Below are positions 11,941 to 27,038 of a stretch of 64,000 nt of DNA, one piece after another; position 1 is the stretch's first letter, and each line of letters opens with the position of its first letter. The translations under genes and the position numbers were made by a program. The notes below the pieces were generated by a model. It ran no database searches. It saw only the letters and a list, made by a program, of their open reading frames with translations, and was not told the origin of the DNA. Origin of the DNA: Sparassis latifolia (Eukaryota; Basidiomycota; Agaricomycetes; Polyporales; Sparassidaceae); assembly GCA_018466975.1 (NCBI GenBank), contig CM031561.1, forward strand, positions 2,356,001 to 2,420,000. The letters run 5' to 3'.

Positions 11941-12153
11941 TTATACCTTTCGGTCGTTAAGGGGATCGCGGTTATCTGTGATGTGAAATAGAATGTCGTG
12001 GATCCGGGTAATAATCAAATAGATGAAAATCCATTGGACGATAAAGAGTATTCCCACAGAGATAAGAGCTGCCTGATCAGTTCCAGGCATCGTTCTGATC
12101 ACCCCAGCCGTTAGCGTGTGGGCTGTCTCGCGTGAAGAGTGTGTGTTCGACAA
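11941..12153 (-). CDS. Small membrane-protein ORF in chromovirus 3' region
   Basis: The ORF encodes 70 residues with one strong hydrophobic segment (ALISVGILFIVQWIFIYLI) that would span a membrane, followed by a polar tail. It overlaps the end of a second small hydrophobic ORF (12077-12253). No family is recognised. A hydrophobic ORF after integrase is reminiscent in position of env-like ORFs, but there is no sequence evidence of relationship. Confidence 0.4.
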   Translation of the reverse strand: MSNTHSSRETAHTLTAGVIRTMPGTDQAALISVGILFIVQWIFIYLIITRIHDILFHITDNRDPLNDRKV

Positions 12154-12253
12154 GTCGTCTGATAAGGATTCGGTGGATGATCCAAAGAAAAGTGAGGGTT
12201 GTGCAGTGGAGGACGATTAGGAAGATGATGAGGAAAACCGTCGTGGTAGTCAT
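12077..12253 (-). CDS. Second small hydrophobic ORF in chromovirus 3' region
   Basis: I read this 58-residue frame directly: it starts MTTTTVFLIIFLIVLHC, continues with a second hydrophobic stretch (TLTFLWIIHRILI), and has a polar C-terminus. The ATG is at 12253-12251 and the stop at 12079-12077. It begins about 20 bp after the integrase/chromodomain stop, so it could be translated from the same transcript only by an unusual mechanism or from a spliced subgenomic RNA. Function unknown. Confidence 0.38.
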   Translation of the reverse strand: MTTTTVFLIIFLIVLHCTTLTFLWIIHRILIRRLVEHTLFTRDSPHANGWGDQNDAWN

Positions 12254-12270
12254 TCCAGGTTTCTTTTCCT

Positions 12271-16116
<3,846 letters not shown>

Positions 16117-16133
16117 TACTAGTGGCCGTCATC

Positions 16134-17132
<999 letters not shown>

Positions 17133-17830
17133 CGGTGGTATGTAATCGGATATGATTGGTGCAAGAATCGGTTGGGGTACGGGATCCTGGACAGGGAGGT
17201 TCCAAGGGGCGTCTGGTCTTTCTCCTGGATAAGAGATAGGTATGCCGCTGTCTGCGATGTGTGATAGTATGAGCCCTCCAACGTTATGGGGTAGGCCTGC
17301 TTCGTAGTCACCACTTGGGTGATCAATGTGTTGATCTGGTCTGATGAGTAAAGGTCATCCGTTTAAAACGTGTACGTTCCTCTGTGTGTCCCACTCTGCC
17401 TGAGATGGGAGGAGATCAATGTATTGCTTGGGAAGAGCAGTCGGGTTGATAAAGTTCAAATCCAGTGTGGATAAATTCTCCTGTGTGACCTACGTCTACA
17501 CATAGACTGCACACCGTCCTTAACTAAGTGGGTTCATTCATCGTCGGCTAACAAGCACGTAGAGTGTCTTCTGTCTTCAAACTGATACACCTATTTGCTG
17601 ATTGCTCGAGTGATTACCTCAGCCTCCTCGGCCTATTGGTCTCTCGGACAGACCCCTCTCCGAAGATGAGTGATCAGTCTATCCCTTCAGCTACCTCGAT
17701 TACAGAGTAATCTCAAACGGTGCTTTAGCAATCGAATTGGGTGTATCGTTCAGTCTTCAAGGTTCAGTCCGGTCGGTAGTTTGTTGTTAGACTCTAGGAA
17801 GTCACAGAGAGTAATAAGATCTCGACCTAA
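17133..17830 (-). other. 5' leader of the chromovirus
   Basis: This is the stretch between the 5' LTR and the clear Gag start. The part left of about 17330 still encodes Gag-like residues. 17340-17830 shows no coding potential and should hold the primer-binding and packaging sites. I could not match the bases next to the LTR to a tRNA 3' end. Confidence 0.6.
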
Positions 17831-18463
17831 TGTTACGCGGCAGCGAAACACGAGTGTCAAGTCGAGTTGTCACGAGACAAGGTCTTAGTCTAAGACACAA
17901 GTCCATTCAAGTGACACTTCTGGCGATGTCCTCGCACTGAAGGTCGATCAGAGTTCGTTCTTATGACTCGTAGTAGCTGTCTGCTACTAACGGTCGATTT
18001 CAGTCAAAGGCAAGTGAAAAGCTGGTTTAATGGTAACCAGGTCGAGATGGGGATCCAGCTCGACAAGGTCGTCTATTTATACAAAAGGTATCCGCAGTAC
18101 TACGCAGTAATGCGGGATCGTTCATTGGCTAGATAAGGTGAAACGATATCTGGGCAGGTAACGGCGAAGTAATATGTATGAGAAAGCTGAGTAAGGTCGT
18201 GAGAGATAATCAGTACTAATGGGGATAACGAGTCGTGTATCAGAATGAGGTAAAGATGAGGCATACATGCACGTCTTGCATGTGCGATAAGAAGAAGGTC
18301 CGGAGTTGGATCCGGTGTAACCCCAGACTAGGGTTCTAGACATCTGGGTAACGAATCGGAGGTTGCGCTCGATGAGTCACGTGTTGGATCACGTGGTCTG
18401 GTAACGTAAAGGAACAAGGAAAGAAAAAGAAAAGGCGTGCCACAAGTGAGGAGCGTTGTAACA
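17831..18463 (-). repeat. 5' LTR (LTR2) of the chromovirus
   Basis: The LTR is 633 bp with TGTTAC...GTAACA ends and a TATAAATA box on the minus strand. Several indels separate it from LTR1 and LTR3. It is one of two recombination partners inferred for the inversion of 18464-19184, so it may be a chimera of two LTRs. Confidence 0.95.
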
Positions 18464-18617
18464 GGCACAATCTCCGGAGGGCAATCATTCCCTGTTCAAC
18501 GCACCAGCACGACACATGCAACCCGGTGCCCAGTCGATCATTTCTCTGCGGTGTCGTGACTCGAGCGCGCTGACGTGATAAGGTTTGTTGAATTTGTTTC
18601 AACAAACCGCCACCATC

Positions 18618-18624
18618 TATATAA
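18618..18624 (+). promoter_or_regulatory. TATA box of displaced DUF6532 5' exons
   Basis: TATATAA lies 68 bp upstream of the ATG at 18692, in the inverted segment. Confidence 0.55.
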
Positions 18625-18691
18625 TGGGCCGACACCCTTTGCACTACCCCATCATTGCTCACTTCCTTCGTGCGTTGTCAGCCTGCACGAT

Positions 18692-19183
18692 ATGCCTTCC
18701 TCTGCTCCCACCACTGAGCCTCGCCCTCTCAGCAATCGGGTACGGTGCCCCACAGAAAGGGCACAGTATATCGGTAGGCCAAAGCCATCAACATTGTATG
18801 TACAGCAGTTGATATGACTTACCGGCTATACAGACGAACGTGAAGAGACCACTCGGCCTGCGGGACGTTCTCACAAGAACCGCGAGAATAGAAGTAAGGC
18901 TGTTTCATCCTCCCCTCTTTTACGCATTGAGAACACCATGCTGCACAGATCCAAATGGCAAGTCGACCGGTGTCGCTCCCCGCAAGCGAGCAAATGAGGT
19001 ACTTTGTTTCGAGCTTTTCATTGTCATATGTATTGACATATTATCTAGTTCTCCACTGAACCAGTGTCTACGTCACATTCATCCAACATCTCGAGACGCA
19101 TCAACCTTGATGCTCGTGCGAGCAATGTCAATATGCACACACCCTCTTTGACCAAAACTCAACAGACTGAACATTGTACTCAG
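18692..19183 (+). pseudogene. DUF6532 gene, displaced 5' exons
   Basis: Four exons read in phase: 18692-18773 (MPSSAPTTEPRPLSN...), 18834-18893, 18949-18998 and 19049-19183. The last ends ACTCAG at the LTR3 target duplication. After reversing 18464-19184 and removing the retroelement, ACTCAG would meet GTAAGT (minus strand, 10488 downward). That is a perfect donor for the intron whose acceptor precedes the next exon at 10433, and the phase continues. I infer that these exons and those at 8771-10433 were one gene, cut by insertion exactly at an exon-intron border and then separated by inversion. A transcript from here could no longer include the DUF6532 core. Confidence 0.7.
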
Positions 19184-19184
19184 G

Positions 19185-19819
19185 TGTTACAACGCTCCTC
19201 ACTTGTGGTGCGTCTTTTCTTTTTCTTTTCCTTGTTCCCTTTACATTACCAGACCACGTGATCCAACACGTGACTCATCGGAGCGCAACCTCCGATTCGT
19301 TACCCAGATGTCTAGAACCCCTAGTCTGGAGTTACACCGGATCCAACTCCGGACCTTCTTCTTATCGCACATGCAAGACGTGCATGTATGCCTTACCTCG
19401 TTCTGATACACGACTCGTTATCCCCATTAGTACTGATTATCTCTCACGACCTTACTCAGCTTTCTCATACATATTACTTCCTCGCCGCTACCCTGCCCAG
19501 ATATCGTTTCACCTTATCTAGCCAATGAACGATCCCGCATTACTGCGTAGTACTGCGGATACCTTTTGTATAAATAGACGACCTTGTCGAGCTGGATCCC
19601 CATCTCGACCTGGTTACCATTAAACCAGCTTTTCACTTGCCTTTGACTGAAATCGACCGTTAGTAGCAGACAGCTACTACGAGTCATAAGAACGAACTCT
19701 GATCGACCTTCAGTGCGAGGACATCGCCAGAAGTGTCACTTGAATGGACTTGTGTCTTAGACTAAGACCTTGTCTCGTGACAACTCGACTTGACGCTCGT
19801 GTTTCGCTGCCGCGTAACA
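19185..19819 (+). repeat. Solo LTR (LTR3) in opposite orientation
   Basis: The LTR is 635 bp, TGTTAC...GTAACA, and nearly identical to LTR1 in reverse complement. It has a TATAAATA box at 19569-19576. No internal retroelement sequence is attached. Its two flanking 5-mers (TCAGG, GTGCC) do not match each other but match, reversed, the outer flanks of the full-length element. Confidence 0.93.
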
Positions 19820-19882
19820 GTGCCCCCTAGACCCAATTTCCTTCTTGCAAGCCTCGGGGACAGCGAATAGACCTTTGTGCGC

Positions 19883-22719
19883 AATGCCACTCCAATCATC
19901 AGCACCATTGGGCAGTTCTCGTTGCTTGAGCTGCGGTAAAGCCTATACAAACATAGTGAAGCTTGGTCAGCACATCGCCAAGGCCCGTACCTGTCAAACT
20001 TTCTATGACCAGTCCTCGACCGTAGACGCAACTGCCTCTCGTGCACTGGGTGATATCCAATGCCAGGATGAAGAGGAGTTACCTGACTTCTCAGGGTATG
20101 CACCCCCATCACGGTCCCCATCTCCAGCACCCGATAATCCAACTAAACGATGACGTGTCACAGTCGAGGATGTTGACGATAAAGAGGAAGACACTTACTG
20201 CTATGAACATTTTCCAACGACTGTCGCGGCGAGCCTGGGATCGGGTGTGACAGTCTTCGAGGATACTTTGGAGGAGCAAGAGTCACTACGAGAACCTCCA
20301 TGGGCTCCATTTGCTGATGCCGAAGAATGGGATCTTGCGAAATGGTTAATGAAGAGGACAACACAGACAGGGATTGATGAGTATTTGAAGCTCAACATTG
20401 TGAGTCTCGAAGTTGTGTCAGTGTGATTCATTGTTGACTGCATATAGACACGCAATCGCACCAAACCTAGTTTCAAGAACAAGGAGGCATTTATGCACAA
20501 AGTTGACATGTTACCGATCGGGCCTGAGTGGATCTGTGATGTTGTCAAAGTTGTCGGTGACTTAGAAGGCCTGAATAAGCAGTTGGCATCCGAGGAAGTG
20601 GAGGTGTGGCAGCGCGATCCTGTAGAATGCATCAGGAGTTGATTGGGAACCCGGCATTTCGACAATACATGTCATACGCACCCGTGAAGATCACTCGCAA
20701 TAGTGTCAGGCAGTATAGCGAGATGTCTACAGCAGACTGGTGGTGGAAAGTCCAGGTTAGTAACTCAGAAATAGGCATTGCAAACCCGACTGACTGAACA
20801 AACCTTCAAGGAACGTCTGCCAGAGGGCGCACTCGTGGCACCCATTATCCTAGCATCAGACAAGACCCACTTGTCAGTCTTCGGGGGTGACAAGACTGCA
20901 TGGCCAGTCTACCTCACAATCGGGAACATTGATAAATCACTCCGCTGTCAGCCTTCTGCTCACGCCTCTGTTCTTCTCGGATATGTCCCGGTCACAAAAC
21001 TAGAGTGTTTTGCTGAGAAGACGCGGTCCGATGCACTGTACCATCTTTTCCATCATTGCATGACCCTGCTTCTCGAGACACTGAAGATTGCGGGGAACCA
21101 GGGGGTACTGATGACCTGTGCCGATGGACACATTCGACGTGTCTTCCCCATCCTTGCCGCTTACATTGCCGACTACCCCGAGCAGTGCTTGATCGCTTGC
21201 TGTAAAGAAAACCGATGTCCGAGGTGCCTTGTTGATCCGAAGAAACGAGGCGAACCAGGGACATCTGAGCTTCGCACTCATGCATTAACGAAAGACCTTC
21301 TCAAGCATAAGGGGAAAGGAGAAGACCCACCAGAATTTGATGAGCAAGGTCTCCGTCCTGTCTATTCACCCTTCTGGGGTGAACTGCCCCATACTGACAT
21401 CTTCACGTGCATATCTCCAGACATTCTGCACCAACTACATAAAGGCGTGTTCAAGGATCACTTTTTTAGCTGGTGCGCACAACTTCTTGGCGACGCCGAG
21501 CTCGATGACAGATTCAAAGCCATGTCGGATCATCCTGACTTACGGCACTTCTCACGAGGAATCTCCACGATCAGTCAGTGGACAGATAAGGAGCAGAAAG
21601 AGATGCAGAAGGTCTTTCTTGGTGTGCTCGCAGGTGCGATCGACAACCATGCCCTTCAGGCTGTGCGAGCATTCCTGGACTTCGTGTATTATGCCCAATA
21701 TCAAACACATACCGATGACACCCTCGCGCGGATGCAGCAAGCTTTTGATGACCTTCACAGATACAAAGAGGCATTTGTTGACCTGGGGATCCGCAAACAC
21801 TTCAATATTCCGAAATTCCACTCACTACTTCACTACGTGGCCTCTATCCATTCCATTGGGTGTTTGGATGGGTTCAATACAGAGGCTTCAGAACGCTTGC
21901 ACATTGACTATGCCAAGAAAGCATACCGCACAAGCAGTCGACGTGAGTATGTGTCGCAAATGACACGCTGGTTGCAGCGTCAAGAAGCCATGCAACGCCG
22001 GTCTTCCTATTTGTCCTGGATTGATCGCATGGTGGACGAGCTGGCGAACCAGGCTGATGTGTTGGAGGATGGAGATGAGGAAATCTATGAGCAGATGAAG
22101 GATGAGGAGTCAGCCGCTGGTGCTGCAGAATATCAGGCACTTCGCGTTCTTCTCAACTCGAATGTCACGCGCGCTTACCAGGTCACCAAAAGTCCTACTT
22201 ACCGCCAACTGTCCATCGCTGATCTGCAGACTCGCCATGGTGCAACTAACTTCTTGGCTGCCCTCAACACCTTTCTAGATGAAAATCTGACTGAGTTCAT
22301 TCGCCCTAATGAATTCGACCAATTTGATGTATATGCCTCAGCCTCGTTCCTACTCCCTGCACAGTCCCATGTGGCGAACTCCAAACGCATTGTTAGGCTC
22401 CGTGCCACTCCGGCCAAGGTGCGGCAGGGTCATCGCAAGGCTCTCCCTCAGCATTTCGACACCGCTCTTGTGATGGAAGATTGAGAAAAAAATTGTACTT
22501 CAGGGGGCATTCACGGTATGCACACAATACTTAATTCATGCTGAGGATAGAATTCATCTGGACTCCAAGGCCTACGCGCAGTGCAAGTTCGAGTGATATT
22601 CCAGTTACCTCGACATATCGCCGAATATATGCACCCGCTTATTTACGTCCACTGGTTCCGACCCTTTCGTGCTGCCGACTCGATCACCAATTTCTTACAA
22701 ACAAGTCGCTCCACACTGA
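19883..22719 (+). pseudogene. Plavaka-type transposase, N-terminal and central part
   Basis: This is a DNA transposase of the Plavaka group (CACTA-related) found in agaricomycetes. The start at 19883 opens a C2H2-like finger (CLSCGKAYTNIVKLGQHI...C). The family block EPPWAPFADAEEWDLAKWLM follows. After an intron (donor about 20401, acceptor 20449) come RDPVECIR and, shifted, GNPAFRQYMSYAP. The catalytic-region blocks run from 20817: ILASDKTHLSVFGGDKTAWP, PDILHQLHKGVFKDH, RHFSRGISTISQW, FLDFVYYAQYQTHTDD and FNIPKFHSLLHYVASI. The C-terminal domain follows 22480. Lesions are an in-frame TGA at 20151-20153 where family members have Arg, a 1 nt deletion near 20634, and loss of the true C-terminus at 22719 by inversion. 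That tail is at 26836-27038. Confidence 0.85.
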
Positions 22720-23088
22720 GTGGCCATACACCTCTGAGACCGCTTCCGGGGAAACAATCGAAATGTGGTTCGGCGCGATGCGGACGAAAGGTCCTAATGT
22801 TCAAGTTGGCATTGGTCATTCAATTTATCACTTTGCATCTAACTTAGAGAGGCATACCATATTTCTGGTGCAGCTCGTCGATAGTGTTGGTCCTCCTGAA
22901 CGTGCTGGACACCCAGAAGAGCCAACCAACGGAAAATTTTGCAAAGAAAGGGCCGGGGTATTGGCGAAGACCATGCTCATCGACCAAATACGGTACAACG
23001 TGCACTGCCAGGACAACAACGGGCAGAAGACAAAGGACGAAGGAATTGGATGTGCCGCGGGGTTTAGAAGTACCTCGAGCATGGTCAT
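22720..23088 (-). pseudogene. CYP53-like cytochrome P450, displaced 5' exons
   Basis: The ATG at 23088-23086 opens MTMLEVLLNPAAHP. A +1/-1 shift near 23035-23050 leads into a membrane anchor (LCLLPVVVLAVHVVPYLVD) and the conserved GLRQYPGPFFAKFS with FRRTNTIDELHQKYG. An intron (22857-22794, GTATGC...TAG) is followed by an exon reading FVRIAPNHISIVSPEAV and VYGH, ending at 22720. These are the ER anchor, proline-rich hinge and RIAPN segment of a fungal class II P450. The sequence continues at 27039 (GDGCVYEAF) on the plus strand. The frameshift in exon 1 could be a real mutation or a missed intron. Confidence 0.8.
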
Positions 23089-23733
23089 AGTATTGTAGGC
23101 ACCAGAGGCTACCAATTTCGTGACAAAACTGAGTCCCGGAGAGAGGCAGCGCCAACGGGTCCTACCAAGGTGCAGCTTTTATACCTGATAACGCCAAGCC
23201 TAACGCACGCAGGAGTTTAAATCCGCTCACAGTCACTGGACAATCATGGCTCAGAAGACTTCGTGGCTAAGAAGACTGCCATTCAGAGAAGGCATGAGTC
23301 ATCTGGTAAATGTCAAACGACACTGACGGGCGGAGGTATGAAGGCCTCCCGCCGCCGAGACAAGTTCAGAAGTTCATGCAAGCGAGATTCCTGGATTTTG
23401 CATCAAGACGTATCCAGCCCTCATCCGACCGTCAGATACGGGCAGCAGTATACGAGATTAAAGATGTACTGAAGACTTCACCGTAAGCTTCACATGAAAA
23501 GCGACTCCGCAAAGGCTTATTGTGTCTGCAACAAGCTTTCCAATAAACGATGGGCGATAATGTCACTAAGAGTTATCACCTTGGAATCCAATATCGATGA
23601 GCCATGGCAAAAAGAAGAAAGCATTCACACCATGAACCTTACAGCACGCTCCACGGCGAGGTCATCACTATGGCCGTTATGTGGGTGGCAGGCATTGAAC
23701 AGCGTGCGACATTCGACATTCGTATGCTCGTAT
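23089..23733. other. No recognised gene (ancestral P450 promoter side)
   Basis: This stretch lies upstream of the displaced P450 start on the minus strand. Short ORFs on both strands have no recognisable content. It should include the old P450 promoter. Confidence 0.4.
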
Positions 23734-24581
23734 AGGACCCCGACAATTGGGGAAGGTCCCTGAGCCAGTTACGGACAAATTTTGAATTTTTGAGAGCCTC
23801 ATGCCTGGTATTTCACGGACAAATCAGGGGGTCAACCCCGGGATAGCCTGAGGATTTTCCCGGACATATAGGCTTGGACGTCGTGGATGCCTGATCCTTT
23901 TCGGACAAATTTTGACCCCAGCCGAACCTATCTATGGTGCCGGCGACGCCGTCCGCGATATGGAAGGCGCCGCCTCACCGATTTGGAAGGGCAGCTCGGA
24001 CCCAACTCGCCGCTTCAGATGACTTCTCAAGTATGTGTCTTCCTTAAGACGGCTGCAAACATATCGCTTCGTTCACCTTCCTCGGCTTACTTCTTACGCT
24101 TACTTCCGGGCAATCACCGCTCAGTCCGGATCTCTGTATGCTCAACATTGCCCCATGTGCTTACGGATCTTCAGTGAATTGATTACACCTACATTGATAT
24201 CTGGTATACTGGCTAGCGTGAAGATTCTGACGGCAAGGAAGAGGAAGGGAGCGGGCGAAGTAGATGAAAGTATGAGTTGACGTTTGCATTCCATGGAGTT
24301 CTAAGTGGCTATGGAGAGGTATCACACTCTTTATGACGAAATGTAAGGTCTCCTGAGGCCTGATCGGTGAATACGGACAAAATTGGAGCCTTTCTTAGGC
24401 CTGATCTGGGAATACGGACATTTCTTCGGTGCACGGATGCCTGGTCCAAAACCCGGACAAATATGACCTCTTAAGGCCGAAGGCCTGAGTTTTCGCGGAC
24501 ATTTCAAGCCAAAATATGGCTTCTGCTGACGGACATTTTGGGCCCCACCAGATCAGGCATCTCGCCAATTGTCGGGGTCCT
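23734..24581. mobile_element. Non-autonomous element with 17 bp TIRs and CGGACA array
   Basis: The 848 bp unit begins AGGACCCCGACAATTGG (23734-23750) and ends with its exact reverse complement (24565-24581). About nine direct copies of CGGACA followed by A/T-rich bases lie in two subterminal clusters (23774-23915 and 24371-24540), spaced roughly 40-50 bp, several preceded by GCCTG. No transposase ORF is inside. I could not define a target duplication. Arrays of short subterminal motifs are typical transposase-binding regions of CACTA or MULE-type elements (family knowledge); the class is not established. Confidence 0.65.
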
Positions 24582-26427
24582 GTTCAGATAGGCCAATGTT
24601 GATCGTGAGTAATTTGCGGATCATCCGCGGCGTTATAAGCTGCGGAACGGTAACCATACAAATTCCCTGCGATTACTTTGATCAGCCGTGCTGTCCCACC
24701 AGCGATCTATACTCACCGGTCGAGCTGGACATTCCAGAAATCACAGCCATGAAAAGCCAGTGGAACACATTCTTCCAGTGTGCTGCACCCTCTCGGTGGA
24801 CCAGTCTCTTCTACTACTTTGAATGTCAGAAAACCAACAGCTTCAACACCAACGGTCTTTATCAATATATTGTTAGTTGGGTGCCTGTATGCCGAATTGA
24901 ACAGCAGTCGTAGTATGAACCATAGAACACACGGACGGAGTAGAAATCAGCAGGTCAAGAAACAAAAACGAGCGACCGTGCCTCCGGAGAAGAGCAGAAC
25001 GTGTGCACCAGTGTCTAATGAGTACTCATCGGACGATGTCCGAGAGGGAATAATATGGCCAAGAGACTCCCACTGTGAGTAGATGTGAGTGGACCTGGGC
25101 ACTGTCATGACAACCAAATCGTTAGGCCCTGGTCAAAAACCGTGCACGGACGGCCTTTGGGCGGTCTGTGAAAAAAAGAGCTCCTGATAGGCTGGATATT
25201 AGCCTTCGTATCTCGCCGGGATCAAAGACATTGCGGACGCGAGCGGCTAGGCGGCGCGACTTGGCGGCACGGTGGCGCCAATCCACCTGAACTTCCGGAC
25301 CGTTTGATTGCGCAGTCCGCACTGTGAACGGATTTTTTGGAGGGGCCTATCGATATGATCTTTGCTGGAAGATCGGTCGATGGCGACTCGTTCGCACCTA
25401 TTGGTATCATTATCAGCCACGACTGACTTATGCATGCCACGTCGAATATTATCCTTACCCGGTTGATCGCATGGGGAGCCTGCCTGACATTGTAAGTTCG
25501 GGCAGAACCACGCAAGTTGGGAAGAACAAGTCTGGGCAGAAACCAGCAGCCAGTGCGGATAATGCTGTAGATCCCCCTCTGCCGCCCTCCCAGTCCACCG
25601 CGTCCCGGAGCCTCGCAGCGTTCTCCGCTGGGCATGCTATCGCAAGAAATGGGTCATGCGAACGGATGGGCGCAGCGTCAACACCAGGTCTCCACCCGCA
25701 GAAGCACGTACGTAGAGCTCTCACCAGAAGAACCTCGCTTCACTCCGTGTCCAGCCAGCTAGCGCCAACAACGCCATACATCCTCCCCAGTCCACCTCCT
25801 GCTGGATCTCACAGCGAGCCTCACCGCTTTCGCGCTGGGTGTGCTATCCCGGAACCTCGGCTTCTACGTCACCGGAGGGAGGGTGCGCCGGAGGCAGAGC
25901 ACGACGTGGAGCAGGACGCGAAGGGAAAATACACTCTAGTGAGGAGGATCTACAAGGAGATCAGGCGCCGCATGGGAGAAGTGAAATGCGGAAGTAAGCA
26001 CTTGCGGATGCGGAGGCGACACGGGAGAGGAAAATGGATCCAGTTGGATGAGCATCACAGCACAAAACCGCAGATTATGGATGGGGAGAAATTTTAGAGA
26101 CTCTGAGATTCTGTCGCATTATCCATACATTATGACATCCTGAGATTGTCTTTCATTTTGCATCGCGTGAAATGTCGAAAAATGTATATTTTCTATGATT
26201 GTGACTTTCATCCAGGATTTGGCATGAGCTTTCCCGGCACGTGGTCATACGCGTATACGCGTAGCATGCGTCGATGTCGCGCATGAGTCCCCATACTAGA
26301 CAACACCGACAGTGTGACTATATGCGCCCCCACTGCTTTTCTTTCATAGACCTCTGATTACATCTGGTACTCTGAATAGTGACCAGTTGCGGGTGGATGA
26401 GAAGATTGTCTAGCTTTCTCGACTCCG
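24582..26427. other. No recognised gene in inverted segment
   Basis: A 257-codon plus-strand ORF (25324-26097) exists, but its composition (Arg/Ser/Pro-rich, no domain) and a competing antisense frame suggest chance. I see no conserved family. Confidence 0.4.
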
Positions 26428-26550
26428 ATGGCCCCCACACTGCGCATACAATGTCATTGTGCACAGTGCAGCAAGAGCACCGATGGGTATGAGTTTCAGA
26501 CCAAACAAGTCTGTGCTAAGCACTTGAAGTTATATGGGCTACCTTGTCCT
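26428..26550 (+). pseudogene. N-terminal exon-like fragment of a Tnp2-type transposon gene
   Basis: The ATG at 26428 reads MAPTLRIQCHCAQCSKSTDG, then a QVCAKHLKLYG segment. This resembles the Cys-rich N-terminus (CHCxxC...H) of agaricomycete Tnp2-like transposase proteins. The frame stops just after 26570 and no downstream exons were recognised, so it is a relic or a gene with an unseen intron. Confidence 0.4.
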
Positions 26551-26835
26551 GCACCTGGGGTGTCACTTCATCAGTAAAAGTCTTTCTGGGCTGTAGTTTA
26601 CTGCCAAACTCTATAGACGGCCGTAGTACATGGTAGCTCAATGTTGTCACCTACGTAGCTACCGTTGAAGACTATAGTTGACATAGCTCACATGAAAATG
26701 ACAGTACACTACGGAAGACATAAGTAATGACTCTACAGACTGATGTATGCTACAATGGCTTCGGATTCCTACCGTATGATCCAGATGCCATCTCACCAAC
26801 ACACATGAGGCACCACATGTCCACAATGCCAGCCG

Positions 26836-27038
26836 CTAAATTGTCCCAGTCGCTAACTCCAGCGTCCGCCGGCTATCCTCGAACATGTAGAAATCAATGT
26901 ATTCATTGAGGTAGAATTCGAGGGCCTCATCGATCACATTCTCGGACGTCCAGGATGGATCTACCTGGTCAGAGCCAAAGCACAGCATGAGATGACATCC
27001 CCGAATGATATCACTGATGCAGATCACGCTTGAATTGG
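26836..27038 (-). pseudogene. Plavaka transposase, displaced C-terminal end
   Basis: On the minus strand the frame reads NSSVICISDIIRGCHLM, CFGSDQVDPSWTSENVIDE, FYLNEYIDFYMF and stops at 26836. This matches the usual end of Plavaka-type proteins (VSDIxRSCHLIPxFG...DPSWTSxNVLDEC..FYLN). It joins in frame to the transposase at 22719 if the segment between is reversed. Confidence 0.82.

Larger units (their letters stand above)
18464..19184. other. 721 bp segment inverted between opposed LTRs
   Basis: The segment is bounded on both sides by LTRs in opposite orientation. Its left end is GGCAC (18464-18468), the reverse complement of GTGCC right of LTR3 (19820-19824). Its right end is TCAGG (19180-19184), the reverse complement of CCTGA left of LTR1 (10485-10489). 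This is the pattern expected if homologous recombination between inverted LTRs flipped the DNA between them. It carries the promoter and 5' exons of the DUF6532 gene. Confidence 0.85.
22720..27038. other. 4.3 kb inverted segment cutting two genes
   Basis: The left boundary 22719|22720 cuts the Plavaka transposase; the right boundary 27038|27039 cuts a P450 gene. The inverted piece carries the 5' end of the P450 at its left end and the 3' end of the transposase at its right end, both on the minus strand. Reversing it joins both frames with no inserted or lost bases. I saw no large inverted repeats at the breakpoints, so end joining is more likely than homologous recombination. Confidence 0.85.

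Noticed and set aside
23887..24280. ORFs inside the CGGACA element
   Set aside because: Short, overlapping and without domains; the element appears non-coding.
25324..26097. 257-codon plus ORF in the inverted segment
   Set aside because: No family, composition like random GC-rich frame, and partial antisense ORFs of similar quality.
26990..27038. PNDITDADHA on the plus strand as the P450 RIAPN segment
   Set aside because: Chance similarity: the antisense strand here is clearly the Plavaka C-terminus, and the real RIAPN exon lies at 22720-22793.
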